A program made the translations under genes and the position numbers. Below are positions 37,630 to 45,921 of a DNA stretch of 64,000 bases, in pieces. Below the pieces are notes generated by a model. The model was not told the DNA's origin. It saw only the letters and a list, made by a program, of their open reading frames with translations, and made no database searches. Position 1 is the stretch's first letter, and each line of letters starts with the position of its first letter. Origin of the DNA: Planktothrix serta PCC 8927 (GTDB taxonomy: Bacteria > Cyanobacteriota > Cyanobacteriia > Cyanobacteriales > Microcoleaceae); NCBI RefSeq assembly GCF_900010725.2, contig NZ_LR734844.1, forward strand, positions 255,995 to 319,994, written 5' to 3'.

Positions 37630-37767
37630 CGAGAATTTGGGTCTAAAACCCCGTGCTTTGAGCATTGGCTTGGGATTAAGATAGAGAGGGTTGAAATCCC
37701 CAAGGTGGGCGGTTGTGAAGCGGCTTTTAATCGGCACCCTCGAACCTGAAAACTCCTAGAGTGTCAA
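37630..37767 (+). mobile_element. 138-bp IS200/IS605-type miniature element upstream of mrp
   Basis: Follows TTAT, starts CGAGAATTTGGGTCTAAAAC and ends GAGTGTCAA. Both boundaries match the 450-bp element in cpcT (start CGAAAAATTGGGTTTAAAAC, end GAGTGTCAA). The interior is short and non-coding. It ends 119 bases before the mrp start, so it may influence that promoter. Confidence 0.75.
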
Positions 37768-37886
37768 GATCAAAATATTACGACAGTTTGAATTCCCCAA
37801 TTCTTGAATAATAGAGGAGGGATAGACTTTCTACTCCCGACAATAGCCGTTTGTCCATCGCTTAATCTGGGAACACCATATTCAAT

Positions 37887-38948
37887 ATGCTTGATGTCAA
37901 CACAGTATTAGAAGTGTTACGACCTGTACAAGACCCTGAACTCCAAAAAAGTTTGGTGGAATTAAACATGATTCGTAACCTGAAAATTCAAGGGGGTGAG
38001 GTTAGCTTTACCTTAGTCCTGACCACGCCCGCTTGTCCTTTGCGGGAATTTATCGTCGAAGATTGTCAGAAAGCCGTTAAACAACTTCCCGGAGTGGAAA
38101 CGGTTGTTGTTGATGTCACCGCCGAAACCCCTCAACAAAAAGCCTTACCTGACCGTCAAGGCATTGCAGGCGTTAAAAATATTCTGGCAATTTCTAGCGG
38201 AAAAGGAGGCGTCGGAAAAAGTACCGTTGCGGTGAATGTGGCCGTTGCTTTAGCTCAAATGGGTGCGAAAGTCGGGTTAATTGATGCTGATATTTATGGC
38301 CCTAATGATCCCACCATGTTAGGGTTAGCTGATGTTCAAGTTATGGTGCAGCAAAGTCCCCAAGGAGAAATCCTAGAACCTGCGTTTAACTATGGGGTGA
38401 AGTTGGTTTCGATGGCGTTTCTGATCGATAAAGATCAGCCTGTGATTTGGCGTGGCCCGATGTTAAATGGGATTATTCGTCAATTTCTCTATCAAGTCAA
38501 TTGGGGTGAATTAGACTATCTACTGGTGGATATGCCCCCCGGCACGGGAGATGCTCAACTCACCCTCGCCCAAGCTGTTCCTATGTCTGGGGTCGTTATT
38601 GTGACAACGCCTCAATTAGTCTCCCTCCTCGACTCCCGCAAAGGGTTAAAAATGTTTCAACAGTTGGGGGTTTCGGTGTTGGGAATTGTGGAAAATATGA
38701 GTTATTTTATCCCTCCCGATGCTCCTGAAAAAAAATACGATATTTTTGGTTCCGGGGGAGGCGCAAAAACGGCCCAAGAGCTAGATGTTCCTCTGCTAGG
38801 TGCTATTCCTTTAGAAATGCCCGTCCGAGAAGGTGGAGACGCAGGGGTTCCTATTGTCATCTCTGATCCTAACTCCGCAGCGGCTTTAGAATTAACTGCG
38901 ATCGCCCAACGCATCGCCGGAAAAGTCTCTGTTTTCGCCTTAACTTAG
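37887..38948 (+). CDS. mrp: Mrp/NBP35-family Fe-S cluster carrier ATPase
   Basis: Three hundred and fifty-three residues. The first ~90 are a MIP18/DUF59 domain (PVQDPELQKSLVELNMI). The deviant Walker A is SGKGGVGKST (Lys106, Lys111), and VDMPPGTGDAQLTLAQ is the family signature. These proteins carry iron-sulfur clusters to apoproteins; the chloroplast relative HCF101 serves photosystem I. The CxxC pair that bacterial Mrp proteins use to hold the cluster is absent: ENMSYFIPPDAPEKKYDIFG stands in its place. The element at 37630 lies in its upstream region. Confidence 0.9.
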   Translation: MLDVNTVLEVLRPVQDPELQKSLVELNMIRNLKIQGGEVSFTLVLTTPACPLREFIVEDCQKAVKQLPGVETVVVDVTAETPQQKALPDRQGIAGVKNILAISSGKGGVGKSTVAVNVAVALAQMGAKVGLIDADIYGPNDPTMLGLADVQVMVQQSPQGEILEPAFNYGVKLVSMAFLIDKDQPVIWRGPMLNGIIRQFLYQVNWGELDYLLVDMPPGTGDAQLTLAQAVPMSGVVIVTTPQLVSLLDSRKGLKMFQQLGVSVLGIVENMSYFIPPDAPEKKYDIFGSGGGAKTAQELDVPLLGAIPLEMPVREGGDAGVPIVISDPNSAAALELTAIAQRIAGKVSVFALT

Positions 38949-39015
38949 GGGTGTTGACTGTTGACTGGTCAATTTCAGTCGAAAACAGGTGATTACATCT
39001 GTTAGGTTGATCCTC

Positions 39016-39505
39016 CTAAATTTTAATAAACCCGCCCTCTTTTAGACCGTAGGGGCGGGTTCTAATAAATCTAAAAAATCCCACACTAAATTTTAATAAA
39101 CCCGCCCTCTTTTCAACCGTAGGAGGGTAAGCAGTTCTTGTGGATATTTTTACAAGGGTTAAGCTTTAATTTAACCACAAAGGCACAAAGACACAAAGAA
39201 GTTGTAAAGACTAACCTACTCATTGCTATAATATTTCTAAGAAATCTTACCCTGAATTTTAATAAGTCCGCCCTCTTTTAGACCGTAGGGGCGGGTTCTA
39301 ATAAATCTAACAAACCCCACCCTAAATTTTAATAAACCCGCCCGGTTTTAGACGGTAGGGGCGGGTTCTAATAAATCTAACAAACCCCACCCTAAATCTG
39401 AATAAACCCGCCCTCTTTCTATTAACAGATTTGGGGAAAGATGGGCGGGTTTAGAGAGGTTATTGGTGGGATGTCAAAGATTGACGCGAACCCGCCCCTA
39501 CATTT
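39016..39505. repeat. Field of 70-bp palindrome-bearing repeats
   Basis: Units start at 39016, 39086, 39252, 39322 and 39392. Neighbouring units are spaced exactly 70 bases. Each opens CTAAATTTTAATAAACCCGC (with variation), and most carry a hairpin formed by AACCCGCCC and GGGCGGGTT. The second and fifth are truncated. Further GGGCGGGTT and AACCCGCCC arms follow at about 39443 and 39490. A separate 35-bp repeat sits in the gap at 39169. No gene is present. The stretch lies between mrp and the converging NB-ARC gene. Confidence 0.8.
39169..39203. repeat. Dispersed 35-bp repeat, copy 1
   Basis: Starts ATTTAACCACAAAGGCACAA and is identical over 35 bases to 60220-60254. Short internal periodicity (CACAAAG three times). 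Sequences of this type occur scattered through cyanobacterial genomes; function unknown. Confidence 0.75.
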
Positions 39506-39523
39506 GGGGATAATTTTAATATT

Positions 39524-40921
39524 TTAATCACCGCCAGATAAAATATAATTTTGCATCACAGGATAAACTGTAAAAACCATCTCATTGTCTAAATTTTGTT
39601 TTTCAATTAATCCTCGTCTTTCTAAAGAAAGCAGCACTTTAAACAGTTGATTTGGAGGATCAGAAAATTGTTCTAATAATTGTGATAGTGGTAGAGGTTG
39701 AGGGTGGGAAGACAGAAAAGCGATCGCCTCTTTTTCTAATTCCGATAATCGCTGATACTGTTGTTGTAAAATTTGGCTTAATTCATCTCCTAAACACACG
39801 GGTTTATAACTGATATATTTATTAATTTTACCTCCAAATAATTGCTGAATGAATTGATTGGCTAATTTTAAATAAAGCGGATTTCCTCGAAATAGATCAA
39901 TTAATTCTGGATAATTTTCCTGATCCTGTAATCCCTGATTTATTAATAGTTCGGTTGCTTTTTCTCCTAAACCTGTTAAGGAGAAAATTTGAGTTAAACC
40001 ACTCTCTCCACTCAATGTAACAACTTCTAAGGGAGGTTCCCAACTATTGAATAGTAAACAACTATTATGGGTTAATTCTCCAATGAGTTTAAAGAATTTA
40101 CTATAGTTTTGATATTCGGGTTGATAATGACCAACCAGTTGACGGTCTTTAAATAGATACTGAACATCATCTAATATAATTAAACAACGGCGATCGCGTA
40201 AACATTCTAATAAAATTGCTAATTGACCATCCAGATCATCAGGAAAATTTAACTCCGTTTGGTTTGATAAAAATTGAATCAACTCTTTTAACATTATTTC
40301 TAAACAAGAAAAGCTACGAAGACTCCGCCAAATAATACAATCAAATTCTGTTTTGATCAGTTCAACTAGATGACGGGCGATCGCACTTTTTCCGATTCCG
40401 CTTATTCCTAAAATAGCAATCATGCGACATTGTTTTTCTAGGATTAATTGTTTTAGAGTATTGAGTTCAGACGTGCGATTATAAAATGTTGTGAGTTCAG
40501 GTGCATCTCTTAAATCAATTTGCGGTTTTATGATAGAATATTGTTGATTTTCTGTTGATGTTGGTGGGGCGTTTTGTTTAGCTTCTGGGGGTTTTGTTGA
40601 GTCTCCACAAAAACTAATTTTTCCGATTTTCACATCCTTCCAGAATGAATAATTACTGTTATTTAATTGTATTCTTCCTAATGTAGAGCGTAGATTAGAT
40701 TTATTAACAACTTCTCCAACTTCCTCTGATATCACTTGCCATAATTCCGATGCAGCTTTTCTCACATGAGGTTCAGTACAGTTGTATTGGTTAGCAATAT
40801 CTCCGTATTTTTGACTATCCCAAACCCCCATTAATATTGCTTCTTGCAGACTACTTAGATGTTTCCCAGTTTTTTCAAATACCACTTGGTCAGCCCATGT
40901 CAGCATTTCATCAAAGTCCAT
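39524..40921 (-). CDS. NB-ARC (STAND-type) ATPase with N-terminal helix-turn-helix-like domain
   Basis: Four hundred and sixty-five residues. The first ~90 (LSSLQEAILMGVWDSQKYGDIA, then EPHVRKAASELW) form the winged-helix-like domain often fused to NB-ARC in cyanobacteria. The nucleotide domain has Walker A LGISGIGKSA (Lys178), Walker B CLIILDDV and GNPLYLKL, followed by a winged helix to the end. Most relatives carry WD40 or TPR sensor repeats afterwards; this one stops before any. STAND proteins act as signal switches, several of them in phage defence. Role here unknown; it may be a truncated or effector-poor version. It diverges from the RTX gene. Confidence 0.75.
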   Translation of the reverse strand: MDFDEMLTWADQVVFEKTGKHLSSLQEAILMGVWDSQKYGDIANQYNCTEPHVRKAASELWQVISEEVGEVVNKSNLRSTLGRIQLNNSNYSFWKDVKIGKISFCGDSTKPPEAKQNAPPTSTENQQYSIIKPQIDLRDAPELTTFYNRTSELNTLKQLILEKQCRMIAILGISGIGKSAIARHLVELIKTEFDCIIWRSLRSFSCLEIMLKELIQFLSNQTELNFPDDLDGQLAILLECLRDRRCLIILDDVQYLFKDRQLVGHYQPEYQNYSKFFKLIGELTHNSCLLFNSWEPPLEVVTLSGESGLTQIFSLTGLGEKATELLINQGLQDQENYPELIDLFRGNPLYLKLANQFIQQLFGGKINKYISYKPVCLGDELSQILQQQYQRLSELEKEAIAFLSSHPQPLPLSQLLEQFSDPPNQLFKVLLSLERRGLIEKQNLDNEMVFTVYPVMQNYILSGGD

Positions 40922-41137
40922 CTGACTTAAATATTACAAATGATTAACTATTATCCCACATTTTCCGATTTTTTGCAACTCTTTCCTACAAAATCGTACT
41001 CATTTTAAGTTTTACTCCGAATAAACCTTAACACATATCCTACAAATTACTACATTTTGCGCCTTTCTAAAATCATAAAAATACTCAATAATAATGCAGT
41101 GAAATATTTAATTGTAAAATTAGGAGAACGTGAAATT

Positions 41138-42547
41138 ATGGTATTAATTCCAAATTCAGCTTTAGGTGCTATTGTCGGTGATGAATCTTCAGAATTGATC
41201 TCGTTAATACCAGGACAATTAGCAGGTTTCCCTCAAGGAGTATTATTTTTAGGCGGTAACGATACCGTACAAGGTTCAGTTGATGGTGAAGTAATAAATG
41301 GCAATCAAGGTATTGATCAAATTTCTGGGGGCGGTGGTAATGATACCCTATTTGGAGGACAAGATGGTGATATCATTGATGGTGGTGTAGGAGATGATAT
41401 TCTGTTTGGTAATTTAGGGGCAGATATTATTACTGGTGGAGATGGGAACGATAATCTATTTGGAGGCAAAGATAATGATAATTTGTCAGGTGATTTAGGT
41501 AACGATATCCTGTCTGGAGATTTCGGAATTGATGCTTTAACAGGAGGTGGAGGAAGCGATATTTTTGTATTAGGAATTGGTGGAGGCGGTGCAGATGTAA
41601 TTACCGATTTTCAAGATAGTGCTGATTTAATGCAATTACCCGCAGGATTAACCTTTAGTAATCTTCGAGTTACAACATCAGGTAATCAAACGGTTATTGC
41701 TTTAACAACCACAGGTGAAGAATTAGCCCGACTAGATACTATTCAACCTGCTGCTATTACTGCTGCTGATTTTGTTGGAGGTTCGTCACCTCCAGTACCC
41801 CAAGGAGAACCGGGTAGTAATATTGCTACAGCCCTTGATTTAGGAGTGCTTCCTGATCTACTTAATTATAGTCAGTTTGTCGGAAAAGATGATCCCAATG
41901 ACTTTTATCGTTTTACCGTCCAAAATAACAGTGATTTTAGTCTAGTTTTAGGAGCCGTGAGTAATCAGACTAAAGTTAATCTGATTAAGGATTTTAACAA
42001 CAATAATCAGGTTAATAGTGGAGATGGAGATATTTTAGATGCTGCTTATGCCTACTCTAGTTCTAATGCAGAAATTAACCGAGCATTAGAAGCAGGTACT
42101 TATTATGTTCAAGTTTCTAATGATTCTGGAACTAACTATGATTTAAGGTTTGAAGCCGCTTCAAAACCAGCAACAACTCCATCCAACCCAGGAAATACAT
42201 TAAATACAGCTTTAGACTTGGGTAGCTTGAGTCAAAATATAAACTTTACAGACTTTGTTGGTAAAAGTGATCCAGTAGATATTTATCGCTTTACTCTTAA
42301 TCGCAATAGTGATGTTGAAATGATTGTTGGTGCTGTAAATCAACAGACTAAGCTTGATCTTATTAAAGATTATAACAACAATGGTCAGATTAATAGTGGA
42401 GATGGAGATATTTTAGATGCTGCTTATGGATACTCTAGTTCTAATGGAGAAATTACCAAAGCATTAGAAGCAGGTACTTATTACATCCAAGTTTCTAATG
42501 ATGCAGCGACTAACTATGATCTTCGAGTGAATGTTTCACCTCGCTAA
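41138..42547 (+). CDS. RTX protein with two pre-peptidase C-terminal (PPC) domains
   Basis: Starts at ATG 41138 after AGGAGAA; the longer frame begins with TTG and adds 27 unlikely residues. 469 residues. RTX nonapeptide repeats (GGGGNDTLFGGQDGDIIDGG and others) lie in the N-terminal third, then FQDSADLMQLP as in RTX end units. Two PPC-like beta domains follow (NIATALDLG...YRFTVQNNSD and NTALDLGSL...YRFTLNRNSD), close to each other in sequence and each ending GTYYxQVSND. PPC domains usually follow secreted proteases; none is present. Likely a secreted calcium-binding structural or adhesive protein. Confidence 0.82.
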   Translation: MVLIPNSALGAIVGDESSELISLIPGQLAGFPQGVLFLGGNDTVQGSVDGEVINGNQGIDQISGGGGNDTLFGGQDGDIIDGGVGDDILFGNLGADIITGGDGNDNLFGGKDNDNLSGDLGNDILSGDFGIDALTGGGGSDIFVLGIGGGGADVITDFQDSADLMQLPAGLTFSNLRVTTSGNQTVIALTTTGEELARLDTIQPAAITAADFVGGSSPPVPQGEPGSNIATALDLGVLPDLLNYSQFVGKDDPNDFYRFTVQNNSDFSLVLGAVSNQTKVNLIKDFNNNNQVNSGDGDILDAAYAYSSSNAEINRALEAGTYYVQVSNDSGTNYDLRFEAASKPATTPSNPGNTLNTALDLGSLSQNINFTDFVGKSDPVDIYRFTLNRNSDVEMIVGAVNQQTKLDLIKDYNNNGQINSGDGDILDAAYGYSSSNGEITKALEAGTYYIQVSNDAATNYDLRVNVSPR

Positions 42548-42623
42548 TTCAGAGAAAGTAGGGTGGGTGATAATAAAAAAGATGAAAGTCTTAATCGAAA
42601 GTTGAGTAATAATCATGTCCGGT

Positions 42624-42651
42624 GTAGGGGCGAGGCGCGCCTCGCCCCTAC
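42624..42651. repeat. 28-bp REP palindrome, copy 1
   Basis: Perfect palindrome: left arm GTAGGGGCGAGGCG, right arm its complement. It lies 72 bases past the 3' end of the transposase gene. Much more GC-rich than its surroundings. Confidence 0.88.
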
Positions 42652-42722
42652 GGGGAATGGAGGATCAGCAATAGTTTCATAAAAGATTAAAACCCCATCA
42701 ATATAATTCGGGATGATCAAAA
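42652..42722 (-). pseudogene. Duplicated internal fragment of the REP-associated transposase gene
   Basis: About 70 bases after palindrome copy 1 match the bases after copy 2 inside the transposase gene (43069-43140) with scattered changes. In that gene they encode the HUH region (IIMPNHIHGILIFNEIIADP). This is therefore a non-functional duplicate made together with the palindrome. Confidence 0.7.
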
Positions 42723-42723
42723 T

Positions 42724-43362
42724 TTAAAAGGGAAGATCAATCAGTAATTCACTTTTAATTTTATTTAAAGGCGGATGTTCTGGATCATCTTCCCAACGTA
42801 AGGGATTTTCAATAATGTATTTTCTAATTGCATTTAAAGCGGTTTCATCTCTGATAATTTCTTCATAATAATCTCGTTGCCAAATTAATCCTTGACCGGA
42901 ATTGTTACAAATTCTATTAATAGATTTAGACACGAAAGATTTATACCAACCAACAACAGCACCCAAGGATTTTGGAGCAGTACCATGAGGTTTTTGTGTT
43001 AATTTTGAAGATATTTCTTGTTCTGATAATGACGTTTTGTGTAGGGGCGAGGCGCGCCTCGCCCCTACGGGGGATTGAGGATCGGCAATGATTTCATTAA
43101 AGATTAAAATCCCATGAATATGATTCGGCATGATGATAAAATAGTCTAATTCAACATGAGAGAATTTTTCAGCAATTTGTTGCCAGGTATTAAAAGCGAT
43201 CGCGCCTAAAGAATTAAATCGCATTTCCCTTTGAACAATATCTCCAAATAAACATTGTTTTTCTTTCGTGCAAATTGTAACAAAATATCCCCCAGGTTGA
43301 GTATAATCGTATCCTTTTAAACGAATAGAACGCCGATGATGAATTTGTGGATTATAGGGCAT
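42724..43362 (-). CDS. REP-associated tyrosine transposase (RAYT, Y1 type)
   Basis: Two hundred and twelve residues. The N-terminal RRSIRLKGYDYTQPGGYFVT is the RAYT start. The HUH motif is MPNHIHG (His81, His83), and the nucleophilic tyrosine is probably Tyr140 in VGWYKSFVSK. RAYTs nick single-stranded DNA at REP hairpins and are thought to spread them. Residues about 95-107 (QSPVGARRASPLH) are encoded by a REP palindrome inserted in frame at 43041-43068; other copies flank the gene at 42624 and 43427. Otherwise the gene looks intact. Confidence 0.88.
   Translation of the reverse strand: MPYNPQIHHRRSIRLKGYDYTQPGGYFVTICTKEKQCLFGDIVQREMRFNSLGAIAFNTWQQIAEKFSHVELDYFIIMPNHIHGILIFNEIIADPQSPVGARRASPLHKTSLSEQEISSKLTQKPHGTAPKSLGAVVGWYKSFVSKSINRICNNSGQGLIWQRDYYEEIIRDETALNAIRKYIIENPLRWEDDPEHPPLNKIKSELLIDLPF
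43041..43068. repeat. 28-bp REP palindrome, copy 2, inside the transposase gene
   Basis: Identical to the palindrome at 42624-42651. It is read through in frame as PVGARRASPL, so the transposase frame survives. Confidence 0.88.
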
Positions 43363-43426
43363 ATTTTTTTGATGATAAAAATAGATAATCTACATTCGAG
43401 GTTGAAGTTGAAAGTATTCACATCCT

Positions 43427-43452
43427 TAGGGGCGAGGCGCGCCTCGCCCCTA
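43427..43452. repeat. REP palindrome, copy 3
   Basis: Twenty-six of the 28 bases of the other copies, again a perfect palindrome, 65 bases upstream of the transposase start. The following GATTGAGGAT also matches the base order after the other two copies. Confidence 0.85.
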
Positions 43453-43658
43453 CACCGGAAGATTGAGGATAATCAAATTTACTATAATTAAATAGATTAC
43501 CCCCTGAACTCAAATATAGTCATATTGGAGACGGGTCGGGGGAGAGGTTACACCCGTTTTGGGAGAAAATCAAATACCTCTGTCCCTATTCCCTCCAGTG
43601 GGTGCTATAGTTTAAAATTGTCTAACGTTAGCTGCTGTTTATTTTTAAACCTGCAATT

Positions 43659-43877
43659 ATGCTACTGATTACCCTATTACTCTATGCTGCTCTAGCTGGT
43701 GCTTATTTATTAGTGCTTCCGGCTGCCTTATATGCCTATATGAATGCTCGTTGGTATGTAGCCAGTTCCTTTGAACGAGCCTTTATGTACTTTTTAGTCT
43801 TCTTCTTTTTCCCTGGATTAATTCTTCTGGCTCCTTTTATAAATTTACGTCCTCAACCCCGAAAAATTGCCAGCTAA
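43659..43877 (+). CDS. ndhL: NAD(P)H-quinone oxidoreductase subunit L
   Basis: Seventy-two residues with two transmembrane helices ([20 protein letters not shown] and [19 protein letters not shown]) and the loop [15 protein letters not shown], the NdhL pattern. It is an oxygenic-photosynthesis-specific subunit of the thylakoid NDH-1 complex, which runs cyclic electron flow, respiration and CO2 uptake. The next gene starts within its stop codon (TAATG). Confidence 0.92.
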   Translation: MLLITLLLYAALAGAYLLVLPAALYAYMNARWYVASSFERAFMYFLVFFFFPGLILLAPFINLRPQPRKIAS

Positions 43878-44182
43878 TGCGACGAATTGATGTAATTGTC
43901 ATTACAATTCTTGTCTTTCTAACAGGTGGATTGATCTACCTAATTTTCCAATGGGTAGGTTTTGATAGCGTCGATGCCGGAATCTGGAGTCAAGCTATTT
44001 TAGTTGGGGGTTTAGTAATTTGGTTACTCACCTATTTATTACGAGTAGGAAGTCAAAAGATGACCTATAACCAACAACTGAAAAACTATGAAGATGCGGT
44101 TTTACAAAAACGACTGGAAGAAATGACTCCAGAAGAACTGGCTCAACTTCAAGCTGAAGTCGAAGCCGAGAAAAATAAGTAA
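43877..44182 (+). CDS. DUF3007 family membrane protein
   Basis: One hundred and one residues. Two transmembrane helices (about 7-27 and 37-57) are followed by a charged coiled tail (EEMTPEELAQLQAEVEAEKN). Found in cyanobacteria and plastids, often beside ndhL as here. The one-base overlap with ndhL implies coupled translation and perhaps a link to the NDH-1 complex. Function not established. Confidence 0.85.
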   Translation: MRRIDVIVITILVFLTGGLIYLIFQWVGFDSVDAGIWSQAILVGGLVIWLLTYLLRVGSQKMTYNQQLKNYEDAVLQKRLEEMTPEELAQLQAEVEAEKNK

Positions 44183-44256
44183 AAATTTTACTATTTTTTT
44201 CTGCTCTTGATCTGCAATGATTGGATAATCAATTAGTCTATTTGAGTTTAATTTTA

Positions 44257-45060
44257 ATGATTTCTGTTTCTCAATGCTTTGAATCTTTACGAGTTTCGGA
44301 CAAAAAAAACTGTGCTTTAATTCCGTTTATTACGGCAGGTGATCCGAACTTAGAAACAACAGCAAAAGCCTTACAAGTTCTGGATCAAAATGGAGCCGAT
44401 ATCATTGAATTGGGGGTTCCTTATTCTGATCCCTTGGCAGATGGCCCTGTAATTCAAGCCGCAGCCACTCGCGCTCTGCAAAAGGGAACTCGTTTAGATC
44501 AAGTATTGGAAATGGTGGCAAATGTTAGCCCCACCTTGAAGGCTCCGATTATTTTATTTACTTACTATAATCCGATTTTACATCGAGGGATTAAACCCTT
44601 TTTAGAACAGATTTATCAAGCCGGAGCTAGGGGTTTAGTTGTCCCAGATTTACCCTTAGAAGAAGCGGAAACGTTACTACAACCCGCCCGTGAAATTGGC
44701 ATAGAAGTCACGTTACTGGTCGCACCGACGAGTCCTAAAGAACGAATTGAATTAATCGCCCGTCAATCTCAAGGGTTTATTTATTTAGTCAGTGTTACCG
44801 GGGTCACGGGGATGCGTACCCAAGTCCAAACCCGGGTTGAAGATATTCTCAAGGAAATGCGAAGCCTCACGGATAAACCCATTGGAGTTGGGTTTGGGAT
44901 TTCTCAACCCGAACACGCCACCCAAATGCGAGATTGGGGTGCTGATGCGGTAATTGTCGGGAGTGCTTTCGTAAAACGCTTAGCGGAAGGAACGCCGGAA
45001 CAATCCCTAGCAGATATTGGTCAATTTTGTCAAGCTCTAAAATCTGCAATTCAAAACTAA
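44257..45060 (+). CDS. trpA: Tryptophan synthase alpha chain
   Basis: From ATG 44257 ([12 protein letters not shown]); the longer frame from TTG 44221 is unlikely. 267 residues. [26 protein letters not shown] (catalytic Glu and Asp), [12 protein letters not shown] and GVGFGIS are family signatures. It splits indole-3-glycerol phosphate to indole and glyceraldehyde 3-phosphate and passes indole to TrpB. It follows ndhL and the DUF3007 gene closely; its presence there is position rather than pathway. Confidence 0.93.
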   Translation: MISVSQCFESLRVSDKKNCALIPFITAGDPNLETTAKALQVLDQNGADIIELGVPYSDPLADGPVIQAAATRALQKGTRLDQVLEMVANVSPTLKAPIILFTYYNPILHRGIKPFLEQIYQAGARGLVVPDLPLEEAETLLQPAREIGIEVTLLVAPTSPKERIELIARQSQGFIYLVSVTGVTGMRTQVQTRVEDILKEMRSLTDKPIGVGFGISQPEHATQMRDWGADAVIVGSAFVKRLAEGTPEQSLADIGQFCQALKSAIQN

Positions 45061-45066
45061 GCTACA

Positions 45067-45085
45067 GGACTTGCAGAGCAAGTCC
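45067..45085 (+). terminator. Hairpin after trpA
   Basis: GGACTTG pairs with CAAGTCC around CAGAG, six bases after the trpA stop. A T run is lacking, so terminator strength is uncertain. Confidence 0.5.
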
Positions 45086-45921
45086 CTATTCAGGGTAATA
45101 AATGTAGCGATTGTAATGTTTTTTGAAGAACAATGTAGCCTGTTCGACTATTTTTGTGTATAATTTTGATCGGGTGTGTTCTTGATAAATGCACACTTTA
45201 ATCTACTAAATGTGCTAATGGCAGGTCAACTTTGGCGGGTTTCAGTGAAAAAAAGCAAGAACGCTGGAAGTATTGTGCTCCCATAAACACATCACTTCCA
45301 GCTCCTTGAAACCCTCGTAATGTGCCTTTCTGTTTTTTATTATTGCAAGCTTGCTTAGGGATTGCAAGAGGTCTTTTGCAATCACCCACTTTTTAGGGTG
45401 AAGGGGTCTTGCAAATCTCTAAACAAGCTGTTTTCAGGTGATTCAGTCATCTCACGAGCAAGCGAACCGCACAGAAATACGTCCCCTCTGCACAGATAAT
45501 CTCTGTAAGCTGCTCCTGATCACAATTTAATCGTGCGGGATTCCCCACACCCCCCACTCAATCTTGACAGTCAGTTTTAATCAGAGTGCAGTTGATGGCA
45601 CGGGTACGGTCGTCCTCTGCACCCAATCGCTCTTTTGTCAGTCAGGAGCGAGGATTTAGATTGCTTAAAGACCTCTTATTTTTAACAGGTCAGAAACCAG
45701 GTTCCTGGCGGGTTGTCCTCAGCTATTTTCAGGGAGCTAATCTTAAATTAAACCAAAGTTTTAAAGGGAGAAAGACTATCATCTGTAAAAATCATTGATA
45801 ATCTAAGCCAAACCCTATAAATAGGGAAACTGCTGTTAAAGGCTCTCTGTAGTCAACTTTATGCTCGCTGATCCTGATTAGTCCTGAAAAAGATTATTAA
45901 TCGATCGCAAAAGGAATCTAA
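45086..45921. other. Unexplained trpA-zwf intergenic region rich in inverted repeats
   Basis: About 840 bases with no gene I can defend; two short frames (45198-45389 minus, 45586-45798 plus) have no recognisable product. Perfect inverted repeats include GCTGGAAGT/ACTTCCAGC (near 45263-45302), GATTGCAA/TTGCAATC (near 45360-45384) and CACCC/GGGTG just after. These may be remains of an insertion sequence or a structured RNA. The zwf promoter should lie at the right end. Confidence 0.4.

Noticed and set aside
39016-39505. Regular repeats looked at as a CRISPR array
   Set aside because: Whole 70-base units repeat with no unique spacers between short repeats, units are uneven, and no cas gene is near.
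45198-45389. 63-codon minus-strand frame between trpA and zwf
   Set aside because: Composition and motifs do not suggest a protein; it is crossed by inverted repeats.
45586-45798. 70-codon plus-strand frame upstream of zwf
   Set aside because: No recognisable domain and no clear ribosome site; kept only as part of the unexplained region.
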